Of a stretch of 64,000 nt of DNA, positions 18,122-26,275 are shown piece after piece. Source of the stretch: CAYQEC01 sp964416425 (GTDB lineage: Bacteria > Actinomycetota > Acidimicrobiia > Spongiisociales > UBA5794); assembly GCA_964416425.1 (NCBI GenBank), contig CAYQEC010000003.1, positions 62,001-126,000 of the forward strand, written 5' to 3'. Numbering within the stretch: the stretch's first letter is position 1; each line of letters begins with the position of its first letter. Position numbers and translations under genes: made by a program. The notes under the pieces were generated by a model that saw only the letters and a program-made list of their open reading frames with translations, had not been told where the DNA came from and did not search any database.

Positions 18122-20514
18122 CAGGCTTCTCCTCGCAGCTCTCCACCGGTCCGTTCCTGCACCGCGGTCACGATGCGTCGTCGGATCGGCGCCACGTCGT
18201 CGTCGCTCAGGGTCCGATCGGGATCCCGTAGCACGAGGCGAACCGCCAGGCTCTTGCGCCCGGCGGCGACGGGCGGCCCGGTGAAGACGTCGAAGAGGTG
18301 GCGGCGCTCGATCAGGCCTTCCCCGGCGGCGTCGATCGCTCCGAGCAGGATCGCCGCCGCCACCGCCTCGTCCACCTCGAAGGCGAGGTCGAACACGGCG
18401 GGCGGGAACGAGCTGGGCCGTTCGAACAGCCAGCGGTCCCGTTCCACCAACAACGGGGCGAGGTCGATCTCCCCCGCCACCACCCTGCCCCTGAGACCGA
18501 GCGCCTCGGCGACGCGGGGATGGATCTCGCCGATCATCCCGATCTCCTCACCGGCGGTGAGCACCGCGGCGGCCCGACCGGGATGAAAGGGCATGGCGGA
18601 CGCCGCTGCCAGGGCCGGTTCGGCGAGGCGCAGCTCGTGGGCAATGAGCTCCCACAATCCGGAGGCGTCCCGCAGGTCGACCGGGCGCCCCGGCCCCTCC
18701 CAGTCCCCGCCGCGGCGACCCACGGTGACGAAGGCGAGCCGTTCCGGTTGGTCGGGGATCTCGCCGTCCCCGGCGAAGAACACCTTCCCGGTCTCGAAGA
18801 GCGACACGTCGGGCAGGTGACGGTCGACATTGAGGGAGGCGGCTTGCAGCAACCCCGGGAGCAGGGTGGTCCGCAGCACCCCCTCCTCCTCGCTGAGCGG
18901 GTTCACCAGGGCCACCGTGACCCGCCGGGGGTCCCCGGCCGCCAGGCCGAGGGTGTCGAACAGCTCGGGGGCCAGGAAGGAGAAAGTCATGGCCTCGTGG
19001 TAGCCGGCGCCCACCAGCACCTCCCGCAGCCTCCGCCGCATCGCCTCCGCCGCCGGCAAACCGCCGCCCGAGCCGGTGGCGACCCGGTCCGGGATGTTGT
19101 CGAAGCCGTGGAGCCGGGCGATCTCCTCGATGAGGTCGACGGGGCGGGTGACGTCTGGTCGCCGGGTCGGCACCGTCACCTGGAGCGGGTCGGCGCCTTT
19201 GACGCCGAAGCCGAGACGCGTCAACATCCCCGCCGCCTCATCCCGGGCGATCTCGACCCCGAGCACGCGGGGGATCTCGCCCAGGGGCAGATCCACCGTG
19301 ATCGGATCGATCCGGCGGGGATAGGCGTCGACCCGGGCGGCGACCTCGCCGCCGGCGATCTCGACGAGCAGCTCCGCCACCCGGTCGGCGGCGACGTCGC
19401 AGGAGTTGGGATCCATGCCCCGCTCGAACCGGGCGGACGCCTCGGAACGGAGCCCGAGCCGCTTCGAGGTGAGCAACACGCTGGATGGCTGCCAGTAGGC
19501 CGCTTCGATCAGCACCGCGGTGGTGCCGTCGTGCACCTCGGTGTCGGCTCCCCCCATCACCCCGGCCACGGCCACCGGGCGGGTGGCGTCGCCCACCACG
19601 ATGTCCTCCGGCACCAAGGCCCGTTCCACGTCATCGAGGGTGACGATCCGGGTGTCGTCCCCGGCCCGCCGCACCACCACCGTGTCACCGAGGCGGTCGA
19701 GGTCGAAGGCGTGGGTGGGATGCCCGATCTCGATCATGGCGTAGTTGGAGGCGTCGACGACGTTGGAGATGGGCCGGACCCCGGCCGCCTGGAGGCGAAG
19801 CCGCAGCCAGTGGGGTGAGCGGCCCACCGTGATGTTGCGCACCTGGCGCCCGACGAAACGGGGGCAGGCCTCGTCGTCCTCGATCCGCACCGTCACCGGA
19901 ACGCCCGGCTCGCGTTCGATCAGGTGCAGCGCCGGCTCCCGCAGCGGCACATCGAAGCGGGCCGCCAGCTCGCGGGCCAGCCCAACCACGGACATGCAGT
20001 CGGGGCGGTTCGGGTTGACCGCGATGTCGAAGAAGGTGTCGGGCAGCGGAAGGATCGACGTGAAGTCGTCGCCGATCCGTTCCGCGGCCTCCGGGTAGTC
20101 GGCGTTGAGCACCATGATCCCGGAGGCGTCGTCCCCGAGGGAGAGTTCCTGCTCGGAGCAGATCATGCCGTGGGAGGTCACGCCGCGGATCGCCCGGCGC
20201 CCGATCTCGAAATCCCCCAGCATCGACCCGGGGAGCGCCACCGGCACGATTGCTCCCGCCTCGAAGTTCCAGGCGCCGCACACGATCTCGGACACTTCGC
20301 TTCCGATGTCGACCTGGCACACCCGCACCTTGTCGGCGTTGGGATGGGCCGCCACCTCCCGCACCGCCCCGATGACGACACCCGAGAACGCCGCCTCGAG
20401 CGGACGCATCTCCTCGACCTCGAAGCCGAGCCCCTCGAAGGCCTCCGCCACCTCGGCGGGATCGGTGGTCGGCAACGTCACAAAATCCTGCAGCCAGTTG
20501 AGGGTGACCTTCAT
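18121..20514 (-). CDS. pheT: phenylalanyl-tRNA synthetase beta subunit
   Basis: A 797-residue beta chain of the alpha2-beta2 PheRS. From the N terminus it has a tRNA-binding OB domain (VIGAVREVAAHPNADKVRVC, and SHGMICSEQELSLG), the B3/4 editing domain that hydrolyses Tyr-tRNA-Phe (IGHPTHAFDLDRL), the B5 domain, a catalytic-like core (ASARFERGMDP), and the C-terminal anticodon-binding FDX-ACB domain (PPAVFDLAFEV). The ATG at 20514 overlaps the pheS stop as ATGA. Confidence 0.96.
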   Translation of the reverse strand: MKVTLNWLQDFVTLPTTDPAEVAEAFEGLGFEVEEMRPLEAAFSGVVIGAVREVAAHPNADKVRVCQVDIGSEVSEIVCGAWNFEAGAIVPVALPGSMLGDFEIGRRAIRGVTSHGMICSEQELSLGDDASGIMVLNADYPEAAERIGDDFTSILPLPDTFFDIAVNPNRPDCMSVVGLARELAARFDVPLREPALHLIEREPGVPVTVRIEDDEACPRFVGRQVRNITVGRSPHWLRLRLQAAGVRPISNVVDASNYAMIEIGHPTHAFDLDRLGDTVVVRRAGDDTRIVTLDDVERALVPEDIVVGDATRPVAVAGVMGGADTEVHDGTTAVLIEAAYWQPSSVLLTSKRLGLRSEASARFERGMDPNSCDVAADRVAELLVEIAGGEVAARVDAYPRRIDPITVDLPLGEIPRVLGVEIARDEAAGMLTRLGFGVKGADPLQVTVPTRRPDVTRPVDLIEEIARLHGFDNIPDRVATGSGGGLPAAEAMRRRLREVLVGAGYHEAMTFSFLAPELFDTLGLAAGDPRRVTVALVNPLSEEEGVLRTTLLPGLLQAASLNVDRHLPDVSLFETGKVFFAGDGEIPDQPERLAFVTVGRRGGDWEGPGRPVDLRDASGLWELIAHELRLAEPALAAASAMPFHPGRAAAVLTAGEEIGMIGEIHPRVAEALGLRGRVVAGEIDLAPLLVERDRWLFERPSSFPPAVFDLAFEVDEAVAAAILLGAIDAAGEGLIERRHLFDVFTGPPVAAGRKSLAVRLVLRDPDRTLSDDDVAPIRRRIVTAVQERTGGELRGEA

Positions 20515-21575
20515 CGGAACTGTCCCAACACGCGGAGGTCGGATTCCCAGAAGTGGCGGAGGTCCGGGATGCCGTGGCGCACCATGGCGAAGCGGTCCGC
20601 CCCCATCCCGAAGGCGAAGCCGGTCACCGCCGCCGGGTCGTAGCCGACATGCTCGAACACGGCCGGGTGCACCATGCCGCATCCCAGCATCTCGATCCAG
20701 CCCGTGTGGGAGCAGATCCGGCACCCGGCGCCGTCGCAGGCGAAGCAGGAGGCGTGCATCTCGGCGGAGGGCTCGGTGAAGGGGAAAAAGTGCGGAAGGA
20801 ACTTCACCTTCGTCCCGGGCCCGAAGAAGTCGCGGGCGAAGTGGGCCAGGGTGCCCTTGAGGTCCCCGAAGGTGATGCCCTCGTCCACCGCCAGTCCTTC
20901 GACCTGGTGGAACACCGGCGAGTGGGTCGGGTCCATCTGGTCGCGCCGGAACACCCGCCCCGGCACCACCGCGTAGACGGGTGGGTCGTGCTGCTCCATG
21001 TAGCGGGCCTGCATCGGTGAGGTGTGGGTGCGGAGCAGCACCCCCTCCGGGTCGTCTCCGTAGTCGAGGTAGAACGTGTCGGTCTCGAGGCGGGTCGGGT
21101 GGGCGTGGGGGAAGTTGAGGACGGTGAAGTTGTAATACTCCGTCTCGGCCTCGGGACCGGTGGCGACCGTGTAGCCGAGCGAGACGAAGATGTCGACGAT
21201 CTCGTCCATCACCTGCTGGACGAGATGCCGCGACCCGCGGGGTGGGACCCGTCCTGGCAGTGTCACGTCGACCCGGTCCTCTTCCAGCCGGGCCGTCTCG
21301 GCTTCCGCCTCGAGGGCGGCCCGGCGCGCCGCCACGGCCAGCGTCACCTCGGATGCCACCTCGTTGATGAATTGTCCGTACTGGGGGCGTTGTTCGGGGT
21401 CGAGGGAGCCGAGACTGCGCCGAGCCGCGGCCACCACCGACTGCTTGCCGACGGCGCCCGCTTCGAACTCGGCGAGGGCTTCGAGCGTCGTCGCCGCCGC
21501 GATCCTCCCCGGCGCGTCGCGCCGCAGCTCCTCGAGGGTGTCCCGCTGATCCATGCGGCCGGTCAGGTTAGTCAT
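20511..21575 (-). CDS. pheS: phenylalanyl-tRNA synthetase alpha subunit
   Basis: A 354-residue class II synthetase subunit that activates phenylalanine and attaches it to tRNA-Phe. It has an N-terminal coiled-coil domain (about 1-90), motif 2 (GRVFRRDQMDPTHSPVFHQVEGL), a Phe-binding block FFPFTEPSAEMHASC, a Cys-rich loop CFACDGAGCRIC, and motif 3 FGMGADRFAMVRHGI. Start ATG at 21575 is preceded by AGGAG at 13 nt; ATG at 21554 is the alternative but has no ribosome-binding site. A terminator-like hairpin and a short Phe-containing reading frame lie upstream. Confidence 0.95.
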   Translation of the reverse strand: MTNLTGRMDQRDTLEELRRDAPGRIAAATTLEALAEFEAGAVGKQSVVAAARRSLGSLDPEQRPQYGQFINEVASEVTLAVAARRAALEAEAETARLEEDRVDVTLPGRVPPRGSRHLVQQVMDEIVDIFVSLGYTVATGPEAETEYYNFTVLNFPHAHPTRLETDTFYLDYGDDPEGVLLRTHTSPMQARYMEQHDPPVYAVVPGRVFRRDQMDPTHSPVFHQVEGLAVDEGITFGDLKGTLAHFARDFFGPGTKVKFLPHFFPFTEPSAEMHASCFACDGAGCRICSHTGWIEMLGCGMVHPAVFEHVGYDPAAVTGFAFGMGADRFAMVRHGIPDLRHFWESDLRVLGQFR

Positions 21576-21619
21576 CGGGCATCGTGCTCCTGCTGTCGGG
21601 TGGGGAGCTCCGGCCCGGG

Positions 21620-21652
21620 AATGCAGAAACCCGAGGCCGGATCGGCCTCGGG
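21620..21652 (-). terminator. intrinsic terminator upstream of pheS, candidate attenuator
   Basis: A perfect 10-bp stem (21630-21639 with 21643-21652), 3-nt loop, followed on the minus strand by TTTCTGCATT. It lies 45 bases before the pheS start and 27 bases after the stop of the short leader frame. It could simply end the upstream methyltransferase transcript or act as an attenuator of pheST. Confidence 0.7.
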
Positions 21653-21678
21653 CTGAGATGCGCTCCCACGGTCTCCCG

Positions 21679-21747
21679 CTAGGCGTCGTCTCCCGCCCGG
21701 GCCGGCGCCCGGCGGGCAAAGTCGAACGGGATTCGCGTTCTCTGCAT
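21679..21747 (-). CDS. candidate pheST leader peptide, 22 residues
   Basis: A short frame, MQRTRIPFDFARRAPA... ending GDDA, with two Phe codons in FDF at residues 8 and 10. It lies directly before the terminator hairpin of pheS, the layout of a ribosome-mediated attenuator. A GC-rich stem-loop spans its second half and could compete with other pairings. The ribosome-binding site is weak (GGTGG 5 nt before ATG). In E. coli pheST is regulated by the leader pheM, also located after rplT, but its peptide is much richer in Phe. Function is inferred from arrangement only. Confidence 0.45.
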   Translation of the reverse strand: MQRTRIPFDFARRAPARAGDDA

Positions 21748-21780
21748 CGGCCACCACTGTATTCGCTGGCTGCCGGCGAC

Positions 21781-22548
21781 TCAAGAACGGCCTCGCAGCC
21801 GGTGACGCTCGTGCAGCAGGATGGCCCCGGCCGCCGCAACGTTGAGGCTCTCGGTGCCTCCCGGCATGGCGATCGTGACCGCGCCGCCCGACTCGGCCAC
21901 CACCTCGGGAGGGAGGCCGTGCGGCTCGCTGCCGAGCAGAAGGGCGATCGGGTCCTCCCCGCCCAGAACCCATGGAGGCGGGTCTCCCCCGGCAACGGTG
22001 GCCGCCACCACCCGCAGCCCGGCGTCGCTCAGCTCTCGTCTCGGGTCGGGGCCGAGGCGGATCAGGGTCCGCCCGAAATGGGCTCCGGCGGCCGCCCGGA
22101 GCACTTTCGGGTCCCACAGGTCCACGGTGTGCTCCGTCACCGCAAGGTCACAGCCGAAGGCGGCGGCGCTGCGGAGCAGGGTGCCGGCGTTGCCGGGATC
22201 GGCGATGTCCCACAGCACCAACGTCTCGTGACGGCGCAGCCGCCCCCAGGCCGGGATGGCAATCACCGCTACCGGTCCCCGCGGGTGCTCGGTGGCGGCG
22301 ATGCGCTCGATGACCGGGGCGGACACGACGTGGAGGGCGGCGCCGGCGGCGAGTGCAGCCTGCCGCCCAAGGCGGTCTCCTTCCCGGGCGAACACTTCGA
22401 GGACGGTGACCCCCGCCGCAACCGCGGCCTCGAGCAGGTGCGGGCCCTCGAGCAGGGCGTGACCGGTGGCCTCCCGCTCGCGCCGCCGGCTCAACCTGGC
22501 GGCGGCGCCGACCCGTGGATTGCGGGGCGAGGTGATGTGGGAGGTCAT
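21781..22548 (-). CDS. TrmH/SpoU-family 2'-O-methyltransferase for rRNA or tRNA
   Basis: A 255-residue SPOUT-class methyltransferase. The N-terminal substrate-binding domain starts ITSPRNPRVGAAARLSRRRER, and the C-terminal knotted domain contains LWDIADPGNAGTLLRSAAAFG, LLLGSEPHGLPPEV and IAMPGGTESLNVAAAGAILL, the three SpoU motifs that bind S-adenosylmethionine. It methylates a ribose 2'-OH; homologues in this infC-rplT-pheS position usually act on 23S rRNA, but the exact target cannot be read from the sequence. It lies between rplT and pheS. Confidence 0.88.
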   Translation of the reverse strand: MTSHITSPRNPRVGAAARLSRRREREATGHALLEGPHLLEAAVAAGVTVLEVFAREGDRLGRQAALAAGAALHVVSAPVIERIAATEHPRGPVAVIAIPAWGRLRRHETLVLWDIADPGNAGTLLRSAAAFGCDLAVTEHTVDLWDPKVLRAAAGAHFGRTLIRLGPDPRRELSDAGLRVVAATVAGGDPPPWVLGGEDPIALLLGSEPHGLPPEVVAESGGAVTIAMPGGTESLNVAAAGAILLHERHRLRGRS

Positions 22549-22562
22549 CGCCCCCCGCGCGT

Positions 22563-22590
22563 CGGACGGCCGGCGATCGCCGGCCGTCCG
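22563..22590 (-). terminator. terminator hairpin after rplT
   Basis: Perfect 12-bp stem (22563-22574 with 22579-22590) and a GATC loop between rplT and the methyltransferase gene. No U tract; it may only lower read-through. Confidence 0.65.
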
Positions 22591-22606
22591 CAGAACCCGT
22601 CTCCAG

Positions 22607-22963
22607 TCATGCGCCGGTGGCGCGGGCGACCTCGACGAGCTGGGCGAAGGCGCCCGGGTCGTTGACCGCCATGTCGGCCAGCATCTTGCGGTCGACGTCC
22701 ACCTCGGCGGCCTTGAGACCGGCCATGAGCTGTGAGTAGGTCGTACCGTTGAGCCGGGCGGCGGCGTTGATGCGCTGGATCCAGAGCCGCCGGAACTGAC
22801 CCTTGCGCGCCCGCCGATCCCGGTAGGCGTACTGCATCGAGTGCATGGTCTGTTCCCGGGCGGTGCGGTAGCGACGGCTGCGCGCTCCGGTGTAGCCGGA
22901 GGCCCGTTCCATGACCTTGCGGCGCTTCTTGCGTGCGTTGACGGCTCGTTTGATTCGTGCCAT
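22607..22963 (-). CDS. rplT: 50S ribosomal protein L20
   Basis: 118 residues, the usual length. It has the very basic N-terminal extension (ARIKRAVNARKKRRKVM) that threads into 23S rRNA and the globular part YRDRRARKGQFRRLWIQRINAA. L20 is needed early in 50S assembly. It follows rpmI by 9 bases in the conserved infC-rpmI-rplT order. Confidence 0.97.
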   Translation of the reverse strand: MARIKRAVNARKKRRKVMERASGYTGARSRRYRTAREQTMHSMQYAYRDRRARKGQFRRLWIQRINAAARLNGTTYSQLMAGLKAAEVDVDRKMLADMAVNDPGAFAQLVEVARATGA

Positions 22964-22972
22964 GACTGCCTC

Positions 22973-23167
22973 CTACCGGCCCAGGAGACGAGCGGCCCGC
23001 TTGGCGTCGCCTCCCGTCAGCGTGCTGTCCCCCGCGACCCGCCGCCAGCGGCGCGCCGACTTCTTGTGACGGTTGTGTCCCCGCCAGGCGTTACGGCGTC
23101 GGATCTTGCCCGACCCGGTCACCTTGAGGCGTTTGGCGGCGCCGCGATGTGTCTTCTGCTTTGGCAC
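22973..23167 (-). CDS. rpmI: 50S ribosomal protein L35
   Basis: 64 residues, starting MPKQKTHRGAAKRLKVTGSG, the family signature, and rich in Lys and Arg. Located 12 bases after infC and 9 bases before rplT. Confidence 0.97.
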   Translation of the reverse strand: MPKQKTHRGAAKRLKVTGSGKIRRRNAWRGHNRHKKSARRWRRVAGDSTLTGGDAKRAARLLGR

Positions 23168-23179
23168 GTTCTCACACTC

Positions 23180-23767
23180 CTACTCGGAGTCCTCCCGCTC
23201 GGCGTCGGAGTCGGGCTCCGGCCTGGTCTCATCTGCAGCTCGAGCCGAGGATCGGGGTCGCTTGGCCGGTATCAGCACCATGGTCATCTGGCGACCCTCC
23301 AGTCGGGGCGGGGTCTCGATGGTCCCGACGTGGTCGACGTGGTCCGCCAACCTCTGCAGGATCTCCCGCCCGATATCGGGGTGGGTGACCTCCCGGCCCC
23401 GGAATCGCATCGTCACCTTGACTTTGTCGCCCTCTTCGAGGAATCGCTCCACCCGCTTCCGCTTGACCTCGAAGTCGCTCGCCCCAATCTTGGGGCGGAA
23501 CTGGACCTCTTTGATGACGGTCCTGGTCTGCTTCTTGCGGGCTTCCCGGGCTCGGACGGACTGGTCGTACTTGTACTTTCCGTAGTCCATCATCCGCACC
23601 ACGGGCGGGTGGGCTTCGGCGGCCACCTCCACCAGATCCAGTCCGAGCTGATCGGCGAGCCACCTGGCTTCCTCGATCGACTTGATACCTACCTGGCCAC
23701 CTTCTGGATCGACCAGTCGGACCTCGCGAGCGCGGATACGCTCGTTGACCCTCGGTTCTTTGCTGAT
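23180..23767 (-). CDS. infC: translation initiation factor IF-3, AUC start codon
   Basis: 195 residues from the ATC at 23767. IF-3 binds the 30S subunit, keeps it apart from 50S and checks the start codon. The N domain begins ISKEPRVNERIRAREVRLV and the linker and C domain contain VRMMDYGKYKYDQ and VTMRFRGREVTHPDIG, all typical. No ATG, GTG or TTG precedes the conserved N terminus at a suitable place, but ATC lies 7 nt after a perfect AGGAGG. IF-3 genes often start with non-standard AUU-type codons, which lets IF-3 repress its own synthesis. The C-terminal tail is acidic and slightly longer than usual. Confidence 0.93.
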   Translation of the reverse strand: MSKEPRVNERIRAREVRLVDPEGGQVGIKSIEEARWLADQLGLDLVEVAAEAHPPVVRMMDYGKYKYDQSVRAREARKKQTRTVIKEVQFRPKIGASDFEVKRKRVERFLEEGDKVKVTMRFRGREVTHPDIGREILQRLADHVDHVGTIETPPRLEGRQMTMVLIPAKRPRSSARAADETRPEPDSDAEREDSE

Positions 23768-23976
23768 AGGAGGACCTCCTCGTGGTTCTCTACTTGGTTC
23801 ACCCGACCCGGCCGTCTCCCGCCCCACGAACAGAAAGGCAGCACGCGCGGTGCTGCCTTCGAGTCGGTGACCGCGGCGCACGTAATCGTGGCCGGGTGGG
23901 AGGCAGCGCCTCCGCTTGTGTCGGTTGTCGACGGGAGTATACGGGGAGGGCCGACCGTGTCAACGTGGCGGGGTCG

Positions 23977-24453
23977 TCACCCCCCGGCGGGCTCCAGGCC
24001 GCGGAGCAGCGTCGCGGTGGCGACCGCGGCCCGTGCCGCCTCGGCGCCCTTGTTGCCGGGCCCGGGCCGGCTCCGCGCCAGGGCGGAGGCGGCGTCGCGG
24101 GTGGTGAGCACGCCGAACCCGACCGGGACTCCGGTGTCGAGCATGACCCGCATCAGGCCTTCCGAGGCACGGTTCGCCACGTGGGCGTAGTGGTCGGTCT
24201 CCCCTTCGATGACGGCGCCCAGCGCCACCACCACGTCATGCCCGCCTTCGGCGAGCCGGCGGGCCACCAGCGGCAGCTCGAACGCCCCCGGAACCTCGAT
24301 GACGGTGACGTCCCGGGCACCCGCCTCGTGCAGCGCCTGGAGTGCTCCCTCCCTCAACCCGGCGGTCACCGGCTCGTTGAAGGCGGCCCATGCCACCGCC
24401 ACCCGGAGACCGGAGGCGTCGATGGCATGACCGGGCGGGGGGGTGCCACTCAT
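23977..24453 (-). CDS. ribH: 6,7-dimethyl-8-ribityllumazine synthase
   Basis: 158 residues. It condenses 5-amino-6-ribitylaminouracil with dihydroxybutanone phosphate to lumazine, the step before riboflavin. Conserved blocks are VAWAAFNEPVTAGLREGA, VIEVPGAFELPLVA, VVALGAVIEGETDHY and a late FGVLTT. Its ATG overlaps the ribBA stop (ATGA). It is the last gene of the rib operon. A 209-bp gap to infC follows, which may contain the infC promoter. Confidence 0.95.
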   Translation of the reverse strand: MSGTPPPGHAIDASGLRVAVAWAAFNEPVTAGLREGALQALHEAGARDVTVIEVPGAFELPLVARRLAEGGHDVVVALGAVIEGETDHYAHVANRASEGLMRVMLDTGVPVGFGVLTTRDAASALARSRPGPGNKGAEAARAAVATATLLRGLEPAGG

Positions 24454-25667
24454 GCCGGCTCCTCCACGTCGGGCGGGTAGTGCCCGAGGCGTTCCACCTT
24501 GGTCTGCAAGTACGCCTGGTTGTGGCGACTCGCCCCGACCACGTGGGGCACCCGTTCCGCCACGTCGACCCCGAGCGCCTGCAGCTCGCTGATCTTGTGG
24601 GGGTTGTTGGTGAGGAGGCGCACGCTGGAAACCTTCAGCTCGTTGAGGATCTGGGCGTCGATGCCGTAGTGGCGAGCATCGGCCGGGTATCCGAGCTCGA
24701 GGTTGGCGTCCACCGTGTCGAGACCCTCGTCCTGCAGGCGGTAGGCCCGCAGCTTGGCGAGCAGCCCGATGCCGCGTCCCTCATGGGTGCGGTCGTAGAC
24801 GACGACACCCTGGCCCTCCACCGCGATGCGGCGCAGCGCCTCGTCGAGCTGGGTCCCACAGTCACACCGCACACTCCCGAGCACGTCGCCGGTGACACAC
24901 TGGGAATGGACCCGGGTGAGTACCCCGGCTTTGCCGGCCACATCCCCCATGACGAGGGCGACGTGCTCTGAGCCGTCGACCAGGGAGCGGAAGCCGATGG
25001 CGCGGAACTCGCCATGGGCGGTGGGGAGCCGGGTCTCGACCTCCCGCACCACCAGGGCCTCGGTGCGCCAGCGATGGGCGATCAGGTCCTCGATCGTGAT
25101 GAGCGGGATGCCGTGCTCCTCGGCGAAGCGGTGCAGCGTGGCGCCCCGCGCCATCGTTCCGTCGTCACGGACGACCTCGCTGAGCACGCCGGCCGGGGTG
25201 AGGCCGGCGAGCCGTGCCAGGTCGACGGCCGCCTCGGTGTGGCCCGGTCGCACCAGGACCCCTCCCCGGTGGTAGCGGAGAGGGAAGACGTGGCCGGGCC
25301 GGGCGAGGTCGGTGGGCCGGGTGGTGGGATCGACCACCGCCCGGATGGTGGTGGCCCGGTCCGCCGCCGAGATCCCGGTGGTGGTGCCGTGCACGTAGTC
25401 GATCGACACCGTGAAGGCGGTCTTGTGCGAGTCGGTGTTCTCCCGGACCATGAGCGGCAGCCCCAGCTCGTCGAGCCGTGATCCTTCCATCGGGAGGCAG
25501 ACGACGCCGCTGGTGTGGCGCACCATGAAGGCGATCTTCTCGGCGGTGACCTTCTCGGCGGCGAGGATGAGGTCGCCCTCGTTCTCGCGGTGCTCGTCGT
25601 CGACGACGAGCACGAAGTCACCCCGGGCCATGGCGGTGATCGCTTCCTCGATCGTGGCTCTGCTCAC
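24450..25667 (-). CDS. ribBA: bifunctional DHBP synthase / GTP cyclohydrolase II
   Basis: 405 residues with both entry steps of riboflavin synthesis. The N-terminal half is 3,4-dihydroxy-2-butanone-4-phosphate synthase (VVDDEHRENEGDLILAAE; HTSGVVCLP; RPGHVFPL). The C-terminal half is GTP cyclohydrolase II, with the zinc ligands in SQCVTGDVLGSVRCDCGTQLD and the catalytic block EGRGIGLLAKLRAY. The protein has the full RibBA length. Both ends overlap neighbouring rib genes by 4 bases, so the operon is tightly coupled. Confidence 0.96.
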   Translation of the reverse strand: MSRATIEEAITAMARGDFVLVVDDEHRENEGDLILAAEKVTAEKIAFMVRHTSGVVCLPMEGSRLDELGLPLMVRENTDSHKTAFTVSIDYVHGTTTGISAADRATTIRAVVDPTTRPTDLARPGHVFPLRYHRGGVLVRPGHTEAAVDLARLAGLTPAGVLSEVVRDDGTMARGATLHRFAEEHGIPLITIEDLIAHRWRTEALVVREVETRLPTAHGEFRAIGFRSLVDGSEHVALVMGDVAGKAGVLTRVHSQCVTGDVLGSVRCDCGTQLDEALRRIAVEGQGVVVYDRTHEGRGIGLLAKLRAYRLQDEGLDTVDANLELGYPADARHYGIDAQILNELKVSSVRLLTNNPHKISELQALGVDVAERVPHVVGASRHNQAYLQTKVERLGHYPPDVEEPA

Positions 25668-26275
25668 CTCGTCGCCTCCATCAGTCGTTCTACATACTTG
25701 GCCAGGACGTCAACCTCGAGGTTCACCGGGTCGCCCGGTTGCCGCAGCCCGAGCACGGTGACCTGCCGGGTGTGCGGAATGAGCACCACCTCGAACCAGG
25801 CCGGCTCGGACCGGGCCGCGGACACGGCGGTGACGGTGAGGCTGACCCCGTCGACGGTGATCGAGCCCTTCTCCACCAGGTAGCGGCCCAGGCCGGCGGG
25901 GACGTCTACCCGCATCCGGCACGCCTCACCCTCCGGCGCGATCGACGCCACCGTGCCGACCCCGTCGACGTGGCCCTGGACGACGTGACCGTCGAAACGT
26001 CCGTCGGCCGGCACCGGCCGCTCCAGGTCGACACGATCCCCCACCCGCAGGGTGCCGAGGCTGCTGCGCTGCAGCGACTCCTGCACGACCTCGACCGCCA
26101 CGCTCCCGTCGGCGCACGCCACCGCGGTGAGGCACACCCCGTTGACCGCGACCGAGTCTCCGATCGCCATCCCGGCGAGCAGCCGGCCGGCCCCGATCGT
26201 GATGCGTCGCCCGGTCGGGTTGGTGGCGACGTCGCGCACGGTGCCCAGCTCGGCCACGATTCCGGTGAACATCAT
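25664..26275 (-). CDS. ribE: riboflavin synthase alpha chain
   Basis: 203 residues that convert two lumazine molecules to riboflavin. It has the internal duplication of the family: MFTGIVAELGTV and SVAVNGVCLTAV in the first half, GRFDGHVVQGHVDGVG and GSITVDGVSLTVT in the second. The start is ATG at 26275 (overlapping the ribD stop) or the next ATG at 26272, the exact family N terminus MFTGIV. Confidence 0.96.
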   Translation of the reverse strand: MMFTGIVAELGTVRDVATNPTGRRITIGAGRLLAGMAIGDSVAVNGVCLTAVACADGSVAVEVVQESLQRSSLGTLRVGDRVDLERPVPADGRFDGHVVQGHVDGVGTVASIAPEGEACRMRVDVPAGLGRYLVEKGSITVDGVSLTVTAVSAARSEPAWFEVVLIPHTRQVTVLGLRQPGDPVNLEVDVLAKYVERLMEATR

